Shown here piece by piece: positions 27,812 through 36,121 of a stretch of 64,000 nt of DNA. The stretch covers positions 31,998 through 95,997 of the forward strand of contig CAITIQ010000660.1 of the NCBI GenBank assembly GCA_903892415.1. Direction: 5' to 3'. Each line of letters starts with the position of its first letter. Within the stretch, counting starts at the first letter, position 1. Made by a program: the position numbers and the translations under genes. The notes beneath the pieces are model-generated. The model worked only from the letters and a program-made list of their open reading frames with translations, was not told the origin of the DNA and made no database searches. Origin of the DNA: an uncultured delta proteobacterium. GTDB taxonomy: Bacteria > Myxococcota_A > Polyangia > Polyangiales > Polyangiaceae.

Positions 27812-28357
27812 ATGAGAACTCTATTCTCCGCAGGTGCTGGTCTCCTTGGTCTTCTGTTGCCGCTTGCAGCTTGCGACGAGGGTGCTGAGGAGTGCGTGGC
27901 TCCTCCCGCAGCAGAGACGTTTGAGGTCGGTACGGGAGAGGTCTGTTTTGAGCGAGTGGAGGCCAATGGTTCTCAGCCAATGATGGAGGGCCCGCAGGGT
28001 GGCTACCATCTTTGGCTTGCCTTCGTTTGCTCAGACTGCGGGACGAGCGTGACCCTGGAGGCTGAGGCCTCGGACGCAAACGGGCCCGTAGGGAGCAGGA
28101 TTCAACAGGTGGTAGACCTCGAAGGCGGGATGGCCGCGGGCATCCAATTGCCGATGCCCGGTGACCCGTGGGATGAAACCTCAGTCAAACTCGACGAGGG
28201 CACCGCCCTAACCATCAACGTGAAGTTGAGCTCCTCGAGCGGTGCCGTGCTTCACGAGGCCGCAGTCGAGCGCGTGGTTGGGCCGACCAAGGTGTGGGAC
28301 TACTGCGCAACCCATCCAGAAGACGGCTGTTGCGAGAACCCCTGCGATGGGCTGTAA
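27812..28357 (+). CDS. Small hypothetical lipoprotein
   Basis: 181 residues from the ATG at 27812, chosen because GGGAG lies 7 bases upstream and the protein then begins with a clean signal peptide MRTLFSAGAGLLGLLLPLAAC (lipobox LAAC). The upstream in-frame ATG at 27767 would bury that signal. The mature part has a beta-rich middle and Cys pairs (VCSDCG, and CCENPC near the end). It resembles the many short lipoproteins of Polyangia; no function recognised. Convergent with the Cys-repeat lipoprotein gene. Confidence 0.72.
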   Translation: MRTLFSAGAGLLGLLLPLAACDEGAEECVAPPAAETFEVGTGEVCFERVEANGSQPMMEGPQGGYHLWLAFVCSDCGTSVTLEAEASDANGPVGSRIQQVVDLEGGMAAGIQLPMPGDPWDETSVKLDEGTALTINVKLSSSSGAVLHEAAVERVVGPTKVWDYCATHPEDGCCENPCDGL

Positions 28358-28417
28358 CAACCCACCGATAATGTGAAGGTAACGGCGCGCAGAGGAGGCC
28401 CCTGCGCGTCTCTCAGC

Positions 28418-30979
28418 TCACTGACGGTACTTCGCCAATACCCCATCAATGCTGCCCTGATTCGGTAGAGCGCCCCCACCGAAGGCCACACTTCCACCGA
28501 AGTAGCCGCTGGCGAATACGTCTCCACAATCGGTTACGTGGACTCCCTGGAATACGTCGTTGTTCAAGCTCCCGCCGAACTTTTTACTCCATTGAGCCGT
28601 TCCATTGTCCGGGCGGACCTTAAATAGGAAGGAGTCATAAAGGCCTGCTGAAGGTACCGCAAACTGCGAAAAGAACAGCGATCCCGAGTAACGGCCCGAG
28701 ACCACCACTGAGTCATCCGCTCCAGCTTCAGCATCATTGATGATGACATCGTCCGTACTGTTGAAGCCGCGGGAGGTAACGTAGTCGCCACTGGCGTTGT
28801 ACTTGACCAGGAACAGGTCATACCCCGTGGACGTGGGTGAAAGCTCCGTACCCGCGACGCTATTCACGTTAATCGCTGTGTCGAAGCGGCCAGCTACCCA
28901 GACGCTTCCATCAGAGAGTACGGCGACCTCAGAGGCGGACTCACTCGAAGCAGACTGGATGGCGCGTGTCCACACGTGCGTCCCCGATTGGTTGAAACGA
29001 ACAACATATCCGTCCGTTCCTCCGGAAACCGTCAGCGTCGGTCCGGAGCCGAACGCCATGCTAGTCCCCAGATCTCCAACCATGATCAGGTCGCCATTGG
29101 GAGCAACATCCAGGTCGGAAACGTTGTTCTGCATAGCGGTGCCAAAGCGTTGGCTCCAAACATGGGTTCCGGCGGCGTCGAACCGCGCCAGGAAGATGTC
29201 GTCGAAGCCGAGGCTCACGAGGTTGGAGCCGCCAAGATTGATTGTCCCTTGGAATTGCCCAGCGATCGCAAAGCCGTTATCCGGCATCTTGACGATGGCT
29301 TGGATTGAGTCGGCGCTCGTCCCGCCAACGAGCTTCTTCCACTGCAGTACGTGGCTATTGTTGAACTTAGCAACAAAGCCGTCTCCGCCAACGCCTGTGA
29401 GCGTTGCGCCAGAGCCAAAGTTTTCGAGTGAGCCGTCTCCTAGGCTTCCCATTACGAGGTAGCCATCATCCATCGCGATAAGCTGCTTCGCTTCGTCGCT
29501 TCCGGCGCCACCAAAGTCCTTTGCATTGATTGCGTTACCGTCCGCGTCCAGCCGCAGGACGAGCGCGTCGCTTCCACCATCGCTGGTGATGCTGTTGGCA
29601 TAGGTCAACGTGCCAGAGAAGTTGCCCACCGCAACGAGCTCGCCGTTGGGCAACTGCAGGATGTCGGCCATGAGGTCGGCGGAGCTACCGCCAACGCCTT
29701 TACTCCAAACATGGTCGCCGGTGCAGTTGGCTGAAGTGCCGCTACAGTCGCCGTCTCCCTGCACGACGCAGGAGTCGCAGCTCAGCGGTAGGACCTCGCC
29801 CATACACACCCCAAACTGGTTGCCGTTGCCCGCGGCCACGCAGGTGGAGGTTCCAGCGCTGCAGATCCCCACGTTGAGCGTCCCGCCGGGACCGGAGTAG
29901 CAGGATTGAGTCTGTCCAATCATGCACGCACAACCAGGGCCTTCTTCGTCGGTCTGCCCGTCGCAGTCTTCATTGATGGTTGAAGCGCCAGGCCCGCAAG
30001 CCTCCTGCTCGGGCAATTGCTCACCCGCACAAGTCTTGACGTTGTTAACGCACCCCCAGTTCCCCCCACCGCAGATGCCGACATTCTCGGTGCCTGGGGG
30101 CCCTGAGTAACACGCATCACCGTCCTCGACCCATGGCACGACTACGCCCGCGGCACAGCTGCCGCAGCCGGAGGTTGGCACGTCAGCATCGTCTGGAGTG
30201 AGCTCACCGCCAGCACCACACGTCGAGGCAAGACAGTCTCCTTGAACATCAACCTCGGGTGTATCGCGAGGATTCTCCACCTCAATAGGGTTTCCACCGT
30301 CACAAGCAGGGCTAAAACAGTTTCCAGGCTCGGCATCCAAGGGGACGTCTAGCTCGTTGGGAGCGTCGATGATCTCCCCGTTGCTACAGGTGGGTGAAAC
30401 ACAATCCCCCGGCGGATCCTCCTGATTCGGCACATCGCCATCGTCTGCGATCGCAACGACCTCGCCCTCAGCACACCCGGGCGCACTGCAATCTCCAATG
30501 ACTGTGTCAGCCGGCGCGTCCTCCGCGGGACCGTCCACGACGTTGCCGTTCTCGCAGGTCGGAGCCAAGCAGTCTCCGCTGGTTTCATCGTTTGGCGCGT
30601 CCTCGGCTGGACTCACGGTCACGTTGCCGTCGGCGTCGCAGCTGGGCGCTTTGCAGTCGCCTAGCGTTTCATCCGCTGGTGCATCGGAGGCGTCGACCGC
30701 TGCAATGACCTCTCCTTGGCCGTCACAGACGTTGCGGGTGCAATCGTCCTCTTCCGCGGTGTCAATGACAGTCCCTTCCGCTTTGAACGAATAGGCGCAT
30801 AACCCGTCAATACATTCCCCGACGATGCAGGGCTTATCGGCGGTGGTGCAGGCATCATCCGCCCCACACTCGACCGACTCTGGTAGGTCGAGCACCTGAC
30901 GGCAGCTTGAACTGAGCGAGAACGAGACGGTCAGCAAGGCAAGTGAGAACGCAGTTTGGAGAGCTCGGGGTCTTCGCAT
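28418..30979 (-). CDS. Large lipoprotein: Cys-repeat region plus beta-propeller-like repeats
   Basis: 853 residues from the ATG at 30979 (GAGGA 9 bases upstream). The signal peptide ends in SSSC. Residues 40-75 are Cys-rich (ECGADDAC, CIVGECIDGLC). Residues 79-270 hold seven tandem units of 26-29 residues on the plan DC..P.C..G.VV.....D.P.D...G. A MopE-like EDCDGQTDEEGPGC motif follows near 335. Residues 430-853 are seven or so 50-60-residue beta repeats with GGSSAD/FGGAGSDEA and LV.FDA.G..VWS motifs, like SBBP or PQQ-type propeller blades. The likely place is the outer surface. It lies 53 bp after the TPR/PEGA-like gene on the same strand. Confidence 0.8.
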   Translation of the reverse strand: MRRPRALQTAFSLALLTVSFSLSSSCRQVLDLPESVECGADDACTTADKPCIVGECIDGLCAYSFKAEGTVIDTAEEDDCTRNVCDGQGEVIAAVDASDAPADETLGDCKAPSCDADGNVTVSPAEDAPNDETSGDCLAPTCENGNVVDGPAEDAPADTVIGDCSAPGCAEGEVVAIADDGDVPNQEDPPGDCVSPTCSNGEIIDAPNELDVPLDAEPGNCFSPACDGGNPIEVENPRDTPEVDVQGDCLASTCGAGGELTPDDADVPTSGCGSCAAGVVVPWVEDGDACYSGPPGTENVGICGGGNWGCVNNVKTCAGEQLPEQEACGPGASTINEDCDGQTDEEGPGCACMIGQTQSCYSGPGGTLNVGICSAGTSTCVAAGNGNQFGVCMGEVLPLSCDSCVVQGDGDCSGTSANCTGDHVWSKGVGGSSADLMADILQLPNGELVAVGNFSGTLTYANSITSDGGSDALVLRLDADGNAINAKDFGGAGSDEAKQLIAMDDGYLVMGSLGDGSLENFGSGATLTGVGGDGFVAKFNNSHVLQWKKLVGGTSADSIQAIVKMPDNGFAIAGQFQGTINLGGSNLVSLGFDDIFLARFDAAGTHVWSQRFGTAMQNNVSDLDVAPNGDLIMVGDLGTSMAFGSGPTLTVSGGTDGYVVRFNQSGTHVWTRAIQSASSESASEVAVLSDGSVWVAGRFDTAINVNSVAGTELSPTSTGYDLFLVKYNASGDYVTSRGFNSTDDVIINDAEAGADDSVVVSGRYSGSLFFSQFAVPSAGLYDSFLFKVRPDNGTAQWSKKFGGSLNNDVFQGVHVTDCGDVFASGYFGGSVAFGGGALPNQGSIDGVLAKYRQ
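30170..30745 (-). repeat. Seven tandem 26-29-codon repeats in the Cys-repeat lipoprotein
   Basis: Each unit carries two Cys in DC..P.C followed by G.VV and D.P.D...G. The units begin at DCTRNVC, DCKAPSC, DCLAPTC, DCSAPGC, DCVSPTC, NCFSPAC and DCLASTC. The two Cys per unit suggest one disulfide per repeat, or a strung stalk. Copies differ in sequence, so they are old. Confidence 0.8.
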
Positions 30980-31032
30980 TTTTGATTCCTCAAAAGACAA
31001 GTGAGTTGGGCGCGCCAGCGATCACCAACGAG

Positions 31033-32034
31033 CTAGAAGCTGGCGCCTACACCGAATCCAAACTCGCTCGGTGAATAGTAATGTACGTTGCTCAAAGCCT
31101 TCTGCCCGGGCGCTTCCTCAGCAGCGTCATCCCAAGGAGCGAGGATCAGCAAGAGAGCTCCTCCTGCAGCCAATACACCGCCGCCAATGAATAGCCCGGT
31201 AGCGGTGTCTGCAAAGAGCCCTGCATCACTCGTAAGCGAGTTTCCTTCAGCCGAGCAGAGGCCGTTGGGGCAAGCGTCATTCGCTTCGCTCGCCTTCGAC
31301 ATCGCCAGCCCGCCGAGTACTCCACCCACCCCCAATGCGGCGACCCCAGCTCCGGCAACGGTGAATCCCACTGGGATCATCCAAGTCGGCTTTGCTTCTG
31401 CTGATGGCGGCGTAGCGGGTATCCCTGCCTGCGGCGTCGCCGCAGTCTCTACGGGAGCATCTTCGAGCGACGGGATATCGATGACGACCTTCTGTCCGTC
31501 GGATTCGACTTTGACCTCGAGTTGCCAGGGTTTCTTCCCCGTCGCAGCAACGCCAACCAGGTGTGTCCCGCGATCCACGGGGATCGGTTCGTTGAATTGA
31601 CCTGGGCCCACGCTGGTTCCACCGCGGGTTACGGTTAGCCCAGGAAGATTCGCAATCGCTGGCGAGACGGTAATTGTGAGATTGGCCAACTTGGGCTTGA
31701 GAGCTGCGACGCGCTCGGCGGAGATTTGAGCGCGCTCCGGTTGCCCCATATGACCCGCCACGAAGCTGAATTGCATCCACGCGCTGGCCAGTCTTCCCTG
31801 CGCTTCGTAGCACTGCGCGAGCGTGAACTTTGCGCCGATCCCCTCGGGCACGAGTCGCGTCACCTCTTCAAGCTTCGGACAGGCCTCGTCAAAATTCTTG
31901 GCCGCCATGAGCTCGACGCCGCGATCGTAGAGAACTTGAGCAGCTCCAGCGTTGTCCGCCCAGGCCCGTTGCGGCGAGAGTTGCAGAGCCAGCGAAAAGG
32001 CAATCCCGACCAATCCTCGAGACAGAGTAAGCAT
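31033..32034 (-). CDS. TPR/PEGA-like exported protein with C-terminal membrane segments
   Basis: 333 residues from the ATG at 32034, which gives a signal peptide ending QRAWA; an upstream ATG at 32091 adds 19 residues with no signal character. Residues 30-110 are TPR-like (GAAQVLYDRGVELMAAKNF, AKFTLAQCYEAQGRLASAW), residues 115-210 are beta-rich in PEGA style (PGLTVTRGGTSVG, IPVDRGTHLVGV), then a Pro/Ala linker and two hydrophobic segments near 225-255 and 285-310. This plan is a recurring uncharacterised family in Polyangia; a relative lies at 51801-52820 in this window. Probably co-transcribed with the Cys-repeat lipoprotein. Confidence 0.75.
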   Translation of the reverse strand: MLTLSRGLVGIAFSLALQLSPQRAWADNAGAAQVLYDRGVELMAAKNFDEACPKLEEVTRLVPEGIGAKFTLAQCYEAQGRLASAWMQFSFVAGHMGQPERAQISAERVAALKPKLANLTITVSPAIANLPGLTVTRGGTSVGPGQFNEPIPVDRGTHLVGVAATGKKPWQLEVKVESDGQKVVIDIPSLEDAPVETAATPQAGIPATPPSAEAKPTWMIPVGFTVAGAGVAALGVGGVLGGLAMSKASEANDACPNGLCSAEGNSLTSDAGLFADTATGLFIGGGVLAAGGALLLILAPWDDAAEEAPGQKALSNVHYYSPSEFGFGVGASF

Positions 32035-32183
32035 AAAACCCCACAGGCGCCGAGGGCGGCGCGAACCGGCGAAGTCTAACGGATCTGCCAACGCAACGGA
32101 GCCAAATCCTGTGGCTCACCCGTTCACGAGGATGCAACGACTCCTTGACCCCTCTGGCGACGCGAGGCAATCGGGGAAGCAAA

Positions 32184-33446
32184 ATGCGCCGCGCAGACTC
32201 CCCAGTTCGTTCAGAAGTTCGTCGAGCCAGTCACCTGGAGGGTGTTCGCTACGAGATCCGTGGTCCGCTGGCGAAACGTGCGCTGGAGATTGAGCGACAA
32301 GGTTATGAGGTAATCAAACTCAACATTGGTAACCCTGCACAGTTCGGATTTCGCATTCCCGAAACGATGCGGTTAGCGATGATTGAGAACCTCGCGCAGG
32401 CCGAGGGGTACTGTCACCAGAAGGGCATATTCCCCGCTCGTGAGGCCATCGTCATGGAGACTCAATCAAGGAATATTTCCGGCGTAACCATCGAGGACGT
32501 GTTCATTGGGAACGGCGTCTCCGAGCTGATCCTGATGTGCATGGAGGCGTTGCTCGAGCGCGATGATGAAGTGCTCGTTCCCGCTCCGGACTATCCTTTG
32601 TGGACTGCGGCGGTGACTCTCGTCGGTGGAAAGGCAGTTCATTACCCCTGCCGACCAGAGAACAAGTTTGTGCCTGACGCAGAGGAGCTTGAGAAGCTCA
32701 TCACTCCGAAGACGCGCGCTATCGTTATTATAAATCCCAATAACCCAACAGGTGCGGTCTACCCGAGGGAAACCTTGGAGGCCCTCGTAAAGCTTGCGGA
32801 ACGCAATAAGTTGGTTGTGTTTTCGGACGAGATTTATGACCGCGTGCTCTATGACGGGGCGGAGCACCTGCCCACTGCTGCGCTATGCAAGGATACCCTC
32901 TGTGCAACGTTTGGAGGCCTTTCCAAGGTCTACCGCGCGTGTGGTCTGCGTGTCGGGTGGGTGGTCTTTAGTGGGCATAAAGAGAACGCCCGGGACTACA
33001 TCGAAGGGCTCGAGGTGTTGGCGTCGCTCCGTCTTTGCGCCAATGTTCCTGGCCAGTGGGCTGTCCAAACTGCCCTTGGTGGGCAACAGAGCATCTATGA
33101 ACTAACAGCCGAATCCGGGCGCCTCGGCCGTCAGCGGGCGGCACTGCTCCGCGGTATCGAGCAATCACCTTTCCTCAGTGTAGTTCGCCCGGATGGCGCA
33201 TTGTATGCGTACCCTCGGGTTGACACCACTGCACTGCCTGGATTCACCGACAGCGCGTTCGCCATGGAGCTGCTGACCCGGGAGCACGTGCTCGTGGTCC
33301 CAGGGTCCAGCTTCAACGTTCCTTACAATGACCACCTCAGATTGACCTTCCTCCCTGACGAGGAGACCATCCGCGAGGTCTTTATCCGGATAGACCGTTT
33401 GCTCGGAGATTGGGCGAGCGGCAAACTCAAGCTCGCTGCACGCTGA
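32184..33446 (+). CDS. AlaA-type PLP aminotransferase (glutamate-pyruvate transaminase)
   Basis: 420 residues from the ATG at 32184 (GGGGAAGC upstream). The N-terminus YEIRGPLAKRA with LEIERQGYEVIKLNIGNPA and FGF follows the AlaA/YfbQ pattern. PLP-site marks: IINPNNPTGAVYPRE, DEIYDRVLYDG, and the lysine in FGGLSKVYRACGLRVGW. AlaA-type enzymes make alanine from pyruvate and glutamate; other amino donors are possible. It is divergent from the TPR/PEGA-like gene (149 bp apart) and convergent with the CotH gene. The codon mix looks slightly less GC-rich than its neighbours. Confidence 0.9.
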   Translation: MRRADSPVRSEVRRASHLEGVRYEIRGPLAKRALEIERQGYEVIKLNIGNPAQFGFRIPETMRLAMIENLAQAEGYCHQKGIFPAREAIVMETQSRNISGVTIEDVFIGNGVSELILMCMEALLERDDEVLVPAPDYPLWTAAVTLVGGKAVHYPCRPENKFVPDAEELEKLITPKTRAIVIINPNNPTGAVYPRETLEALVKLAERNKLVVFSDEIYDRVLYDGAEHLPTAALCKDTLCATFGGLSKVYRACGLRVGWVVFSGHKENARDYIEGLEVLASLRLCANVPGQWAVQTALGGQQSIYELTAESGRLGRQRAALLRGIEQSPFLSVVRPDGALYAYPRVDTTALPGFTDSAFAMELLTREHVLVVPGSSFNVPYNDHLRLTFLPDEETIREVFIRIDRLLGDWASGKLKLAAR

Positions 33447-33457
33447 CCAACCGTTAA

Positions 33458-35266
33458 CTACTCGAAGGACTCTTGTTGGCTTTGTAGGTGTGCGCGTAAG
33501 CTTGCCAATCCTGCCTGAAAGCTGCTTGTCGCGTCGGGTCTAACTTGGTTCTCTCGCTCGATGGCTTCGGTCAGGAGCGTCTCGAGTTCGTCGACTCGAG
33601 CAGTCAGGCGACCTTCCTCGAGTTCACCTACCGCAACTGCCTGCAGCTTGTTTCGGAACAGGGTACCGAAGTCAACGTCACGGGCTACTGCTTGAAGGAG
33701 CGGCCACTGCCCGTTGAAGCTGCTCAGGGTGCGGTCGGAAGGCCCGCTGGCGTCGAAGGCAAGGTCAAAGTCCCAGGGAACGAAAACGATCTGTGAGCTT
33801 TCAGGATCAGTATAGAGATAGAAATTGTGGGCATAACCCCCATAGGTGTCCCAATTGCCAATCACCTGATTGACCGCGTAAAACTCCGCGAAAGCATCTA
33901 TGTCGAACGTGGCCCTCAACCCAGCACGCCATGCGTTTCGGTCGGCCTGACTTGCGTGGAGTGCGCTGATAAAGTCTTGCAGCTCCGTCATTGGCGCGCT
34001 CTCGTTGTTCTGCCTGTGAAAGGACTCTTCCTCGAAAGTGACGAAGTGCGCGCCTCGGCCGTCTGCTTTGTAGAAATTCCCGTCGTCGGAGCCAAACTCT
34101 CGCTCCAATAGCGGGTTGTCTGGGACCTCGCTCATCGCGTAGACGCCAAGCAGCCGCGGCCCGTCTCCGGTATCGAGTGAAACCTCGACGAATGAAGCGT
34201 AAAACGTTGGTACGCCCTGGCGGCGGAAGACCTCGGTAGCTAGTACCTGACGGAGGTTGGACGGGTCCGTTTGATTTGGTGAAAAAGAAAGGTGTTGGAA
34301 TCCGAATAGCCGTTGATCGGTAATCTCGGGGTGCTCGTCTTCCCATTCATCCATCTTGAGTCGCAAGGGCTTCTTCTCTCCAACGGCGGAGGCTAACCCG
34401 CTATTGCCTTTGTATCGTATCCCCACGTTTTCGTAGCGAGCTCCTTCGAACAAAATCTCCGCGTGGAAGTAGGCCGGCTCCCGACTCCAGAACGGAACGG
34501 CCTCATCCAGGGGGACGGACTGCAGGTTAGCGCTGTCGTCGAAGCCATCCGCTTGGCAGATCAAGGGCCCGTTCGAGGATAGACATTCACCCGTCTTAGA
34601 GCCTTGTTGGCAGCTATCACCCTCCTGCCGATTCAGGCACGGGTCTTCGTTGGCGGGAGATGGAGCAAGGTTGGGAAAGCACGCGAGGCCAAGCCCCTGA
34701 TCCTCACAGAGCCCCTCGTGTTCGTTGGTGAAACAGGGGTCAAAGAAGCTCAGTCCCTCGCAGGCATCCTGCCATTCTTGGGATGGAAACCACGACAAAG
34801 GGATACACAAAAGCGGTCCGCTTGAATTGTTGCAAACGCCAGATTCGGCTCCACCTCCCAGGTCTACCTCACATGGAGCCTCAAGCTTGAGTCCTTCACA
34901 CGCGATAAAGAGCGGGTCCTCGTCCGGCGGCTCACCCGCGCCTCCCATCAGGTCCGTAAGGTCGGCCTGCATAGCTGCGTATTCGTCCGCCTCCATCACG
35001 ATGGTGAGCGCCAGTACTTTGTTGCTCGGAAACACCGTCTCTATGTCTGCCGGGGCGAACTTGCAGTGAGAGAGCACTCCCCAACCGTCCGGCCGAGCGA
35101 GCCCGAGTTCAGCGTCTTGCTCCGCGCACAGGAGCTGAGGCTCCTTGAGCTCCCCTCCGCCGCTGCCCCCGCTGCTGGTGGAAGTACCACCTAAACCGCC
35201 GCTGCCATCGGTTTCCGACGAGCCACAACCCAAGAGAGTGCCCAGCATCAATGCCCAGTACCGCAT
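33458..35266 (-). CDS. CotH-kinase-family lipoprotein
   Basis: 602 residues. The signal peptide ends in TLLGC (Cys15) and is followed by a Gly/Ser linker. Residues 70-105 carry the CotH N-terminal strand (ALTIVMEADEYAAMQADL). An inserted Cys-rich segment (about 115-245, with repeated DPC/ACEGL motifs) splits the domain. From 260 the CotH core resumes: FEGARYENVGIRYKGNSG, KKPLRLKMDEW, GVYAMSEVPDNPLLEREFG, NWDTYGGYAHNFYLY and VPWDFDLAFD. CotH proteins are secreted atypical protein kinases in Bacillus and fungi; in Myxococcota they are common and undescribed. The C-terminus is helical. Confidence 0.87.
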   Translation of the reverse strand: MRYWALMLGTLLGCGSSETDGSGGLGGTSTSSGGSGGGELKEPQLLCAEQDAELGLARPDGWGVLSHCKFAPADIETVFPSNKVLALTIVMEADEYAAMQADLTDLMGGAGEPPDEDPLFIACEGLKLEAPCEVDLGGGAESGVCNNSSGPLLCIPLSWFPSQEWQDACEGLSFFDPCFTNEHEGLCEDQGLGLACFPNLAPSPANEDPCLNRQEGDSCQQGSKTGECLSSNGPLICQADGFDDSANLQSVPLDEAVPFWSREPAYFHAEILFEGARYENVGIRYKGNSGLASAVGEKKPLRLKMDEWEDEHPEITDQRLFGFQHLSFSPNQTDPSNLRQVLATEVFRRQGVPTFYASFVEVSLDTGDGPRLLGVYAMSEVPDNPLLEREFGSDDGNFYKADGRGAHFVTFEEESFHRQNNESAPMTELQDFISALHASQADRNAWRAGLRATFDIDAFAEFYAVNQVIGNWDTYGGYAHNFYLYTDPESSQIVFVPWDFDLAFDASGPSDRTLSSFNGQWPLLQAVARDVDFGTLFRNKLQAVAVGELEEGRLTARVDELETLLTEAIERENQVRPDATSSFQAGLASLRAHLQSQQESFE

Positions 35267-35337
35267 GCCGCTCTATCTCCGGCGAGGCACGTTTTGATCT
35301 GTCTTGAAACGACTGGGCGAACGAGTTCGAGATTCTG

Positions 35338-35410
35338 GTTGCCGCATCCGCCTTCGGTGGAATGACCGGTCCCGAGTCATTCTTGTTGCCGCATCCGCCT
35401 TCGGCGGAAT
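35338..35410. repeat. Two 26-bp hairpin-forming direct repeats
   Basis: GTTGCCGCATCCGCCTTCGG followed by TGGAAT (35338-35363) recurs at 35385-35410 with one change, period 47 bp. Each copy contains CCGCC-TTC-GGCGG (or GGTGG), a 5-bp stem with a three-base loop; the single difference keeps pairing as G-U. They lie between the CotH gene start and rsmG. Confidence 0.7.
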
Positions 35411-35421
35411 AGGACAAGGCA

Positions 35422-36105
35422 ATGAACGGGCGCACTCCTCTGACCTTGCCTGACGCGGCTCCCTTGGCCGTGCCCAGTGCCTTTCCAACATGGCTGGACG
35501 AGGCCGGCGTCAGCCTCGAGCCGGCGGCGCTTGCGCAGGTGGCGAGCTATCTGAGGCGCCTACTGTCGATGAATGAGCAGATGAACCTTACGGCAGTACG
35601 CTCCGAGGTAGACGTCTGGGAGCGGCACGCTTTGGACGGGCTAACGCTTTTGCCATTGCTCCGGAACGTCCCCGCCGGTGCACGTCTCGTCGACGTTGGG
35701 TCGGGCTCAGGCGTCCCAGGTATCTTGTTAGCGATTGCGCGACCTGACCTTCACGTAGCTCTTGTCGAGGCAACACAGAAGAAGGCCGCTTTCCTCGCCG
35801 CCGTTTCTCTGGCGCTTAGTCTGGAGAACGTTGAAGTGTATCCGGAGCGAGCCGAGCACCTCGGGGCAGGAGCTTTGGCCAAGCGTTTTGACATCGTCGT
35901 TGCGCGTGCCGTGGCTCGTTTACCAATGCTCTTGCAGTGGACGCTCCCTTTCGTAAAGAGCCCGGGGCGCCTGCTCTTCATCAAGGGCAAGCAAGCGGCG
36001 GAGGAGTTGCGCGAAGCAAGCTCCACGCTGAAGAAGCGACGCATCGTTGCCTCCCCTCTCAAAGTCACGCGCACCGGCACGCTCATAGAGCTCAGCGTTC
36101 CTTGA
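35422..36105 (+). CDS. rsmG: 16S rRNA (guanine527-N7)-methyltransferase
   Basis: 227 residues, normal for RsmG/GidB. It methylates G527 of 16S rRNA with SAM. Visible: NLTAV and ERHALDGLTLLPLL (N-terminal RNA-contact region), SAM motif LVDVGSGSGVPGILLAI (89-105), VEATQKKAAFL, FDIVVARAVARLP, and LLFIKGKQAAEEL near the C-terminus. The ATG at 35422 follows an AAGG. In many genomes rsmG stands with the parA/parB or mnmG genes; here it is alone between a CotH and a kinase gene. Confidence 0.94.
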   Translation: MNGRTPLTLPDAAPLAVPSAFPTWLDEAGVSLEPAALAQVASYLRRLLSMNEQMNLTAVRSEVDVWERHALDGLTLLPLLRNVPAGARLVDVGSGSGVPGILLAIARPDLHVALVEATQKKAAFLAAVSLALSLENVEVYPERAEHLGAGALAKRFDIVVARAVARLPMLLQWTLPFVKSPGRLLFIKGKQAAEELREASSTLKKRRIVASPLKVTRTGTLIELSVP

Positions 36106-36121
36106 CCTCCCAGACAATTAG

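Noticed and set aside
30170..30745. CRISPR-like array
   Set aside because: The repeats are in-frame, codon-length, diverged protein repeats without constant spacers.
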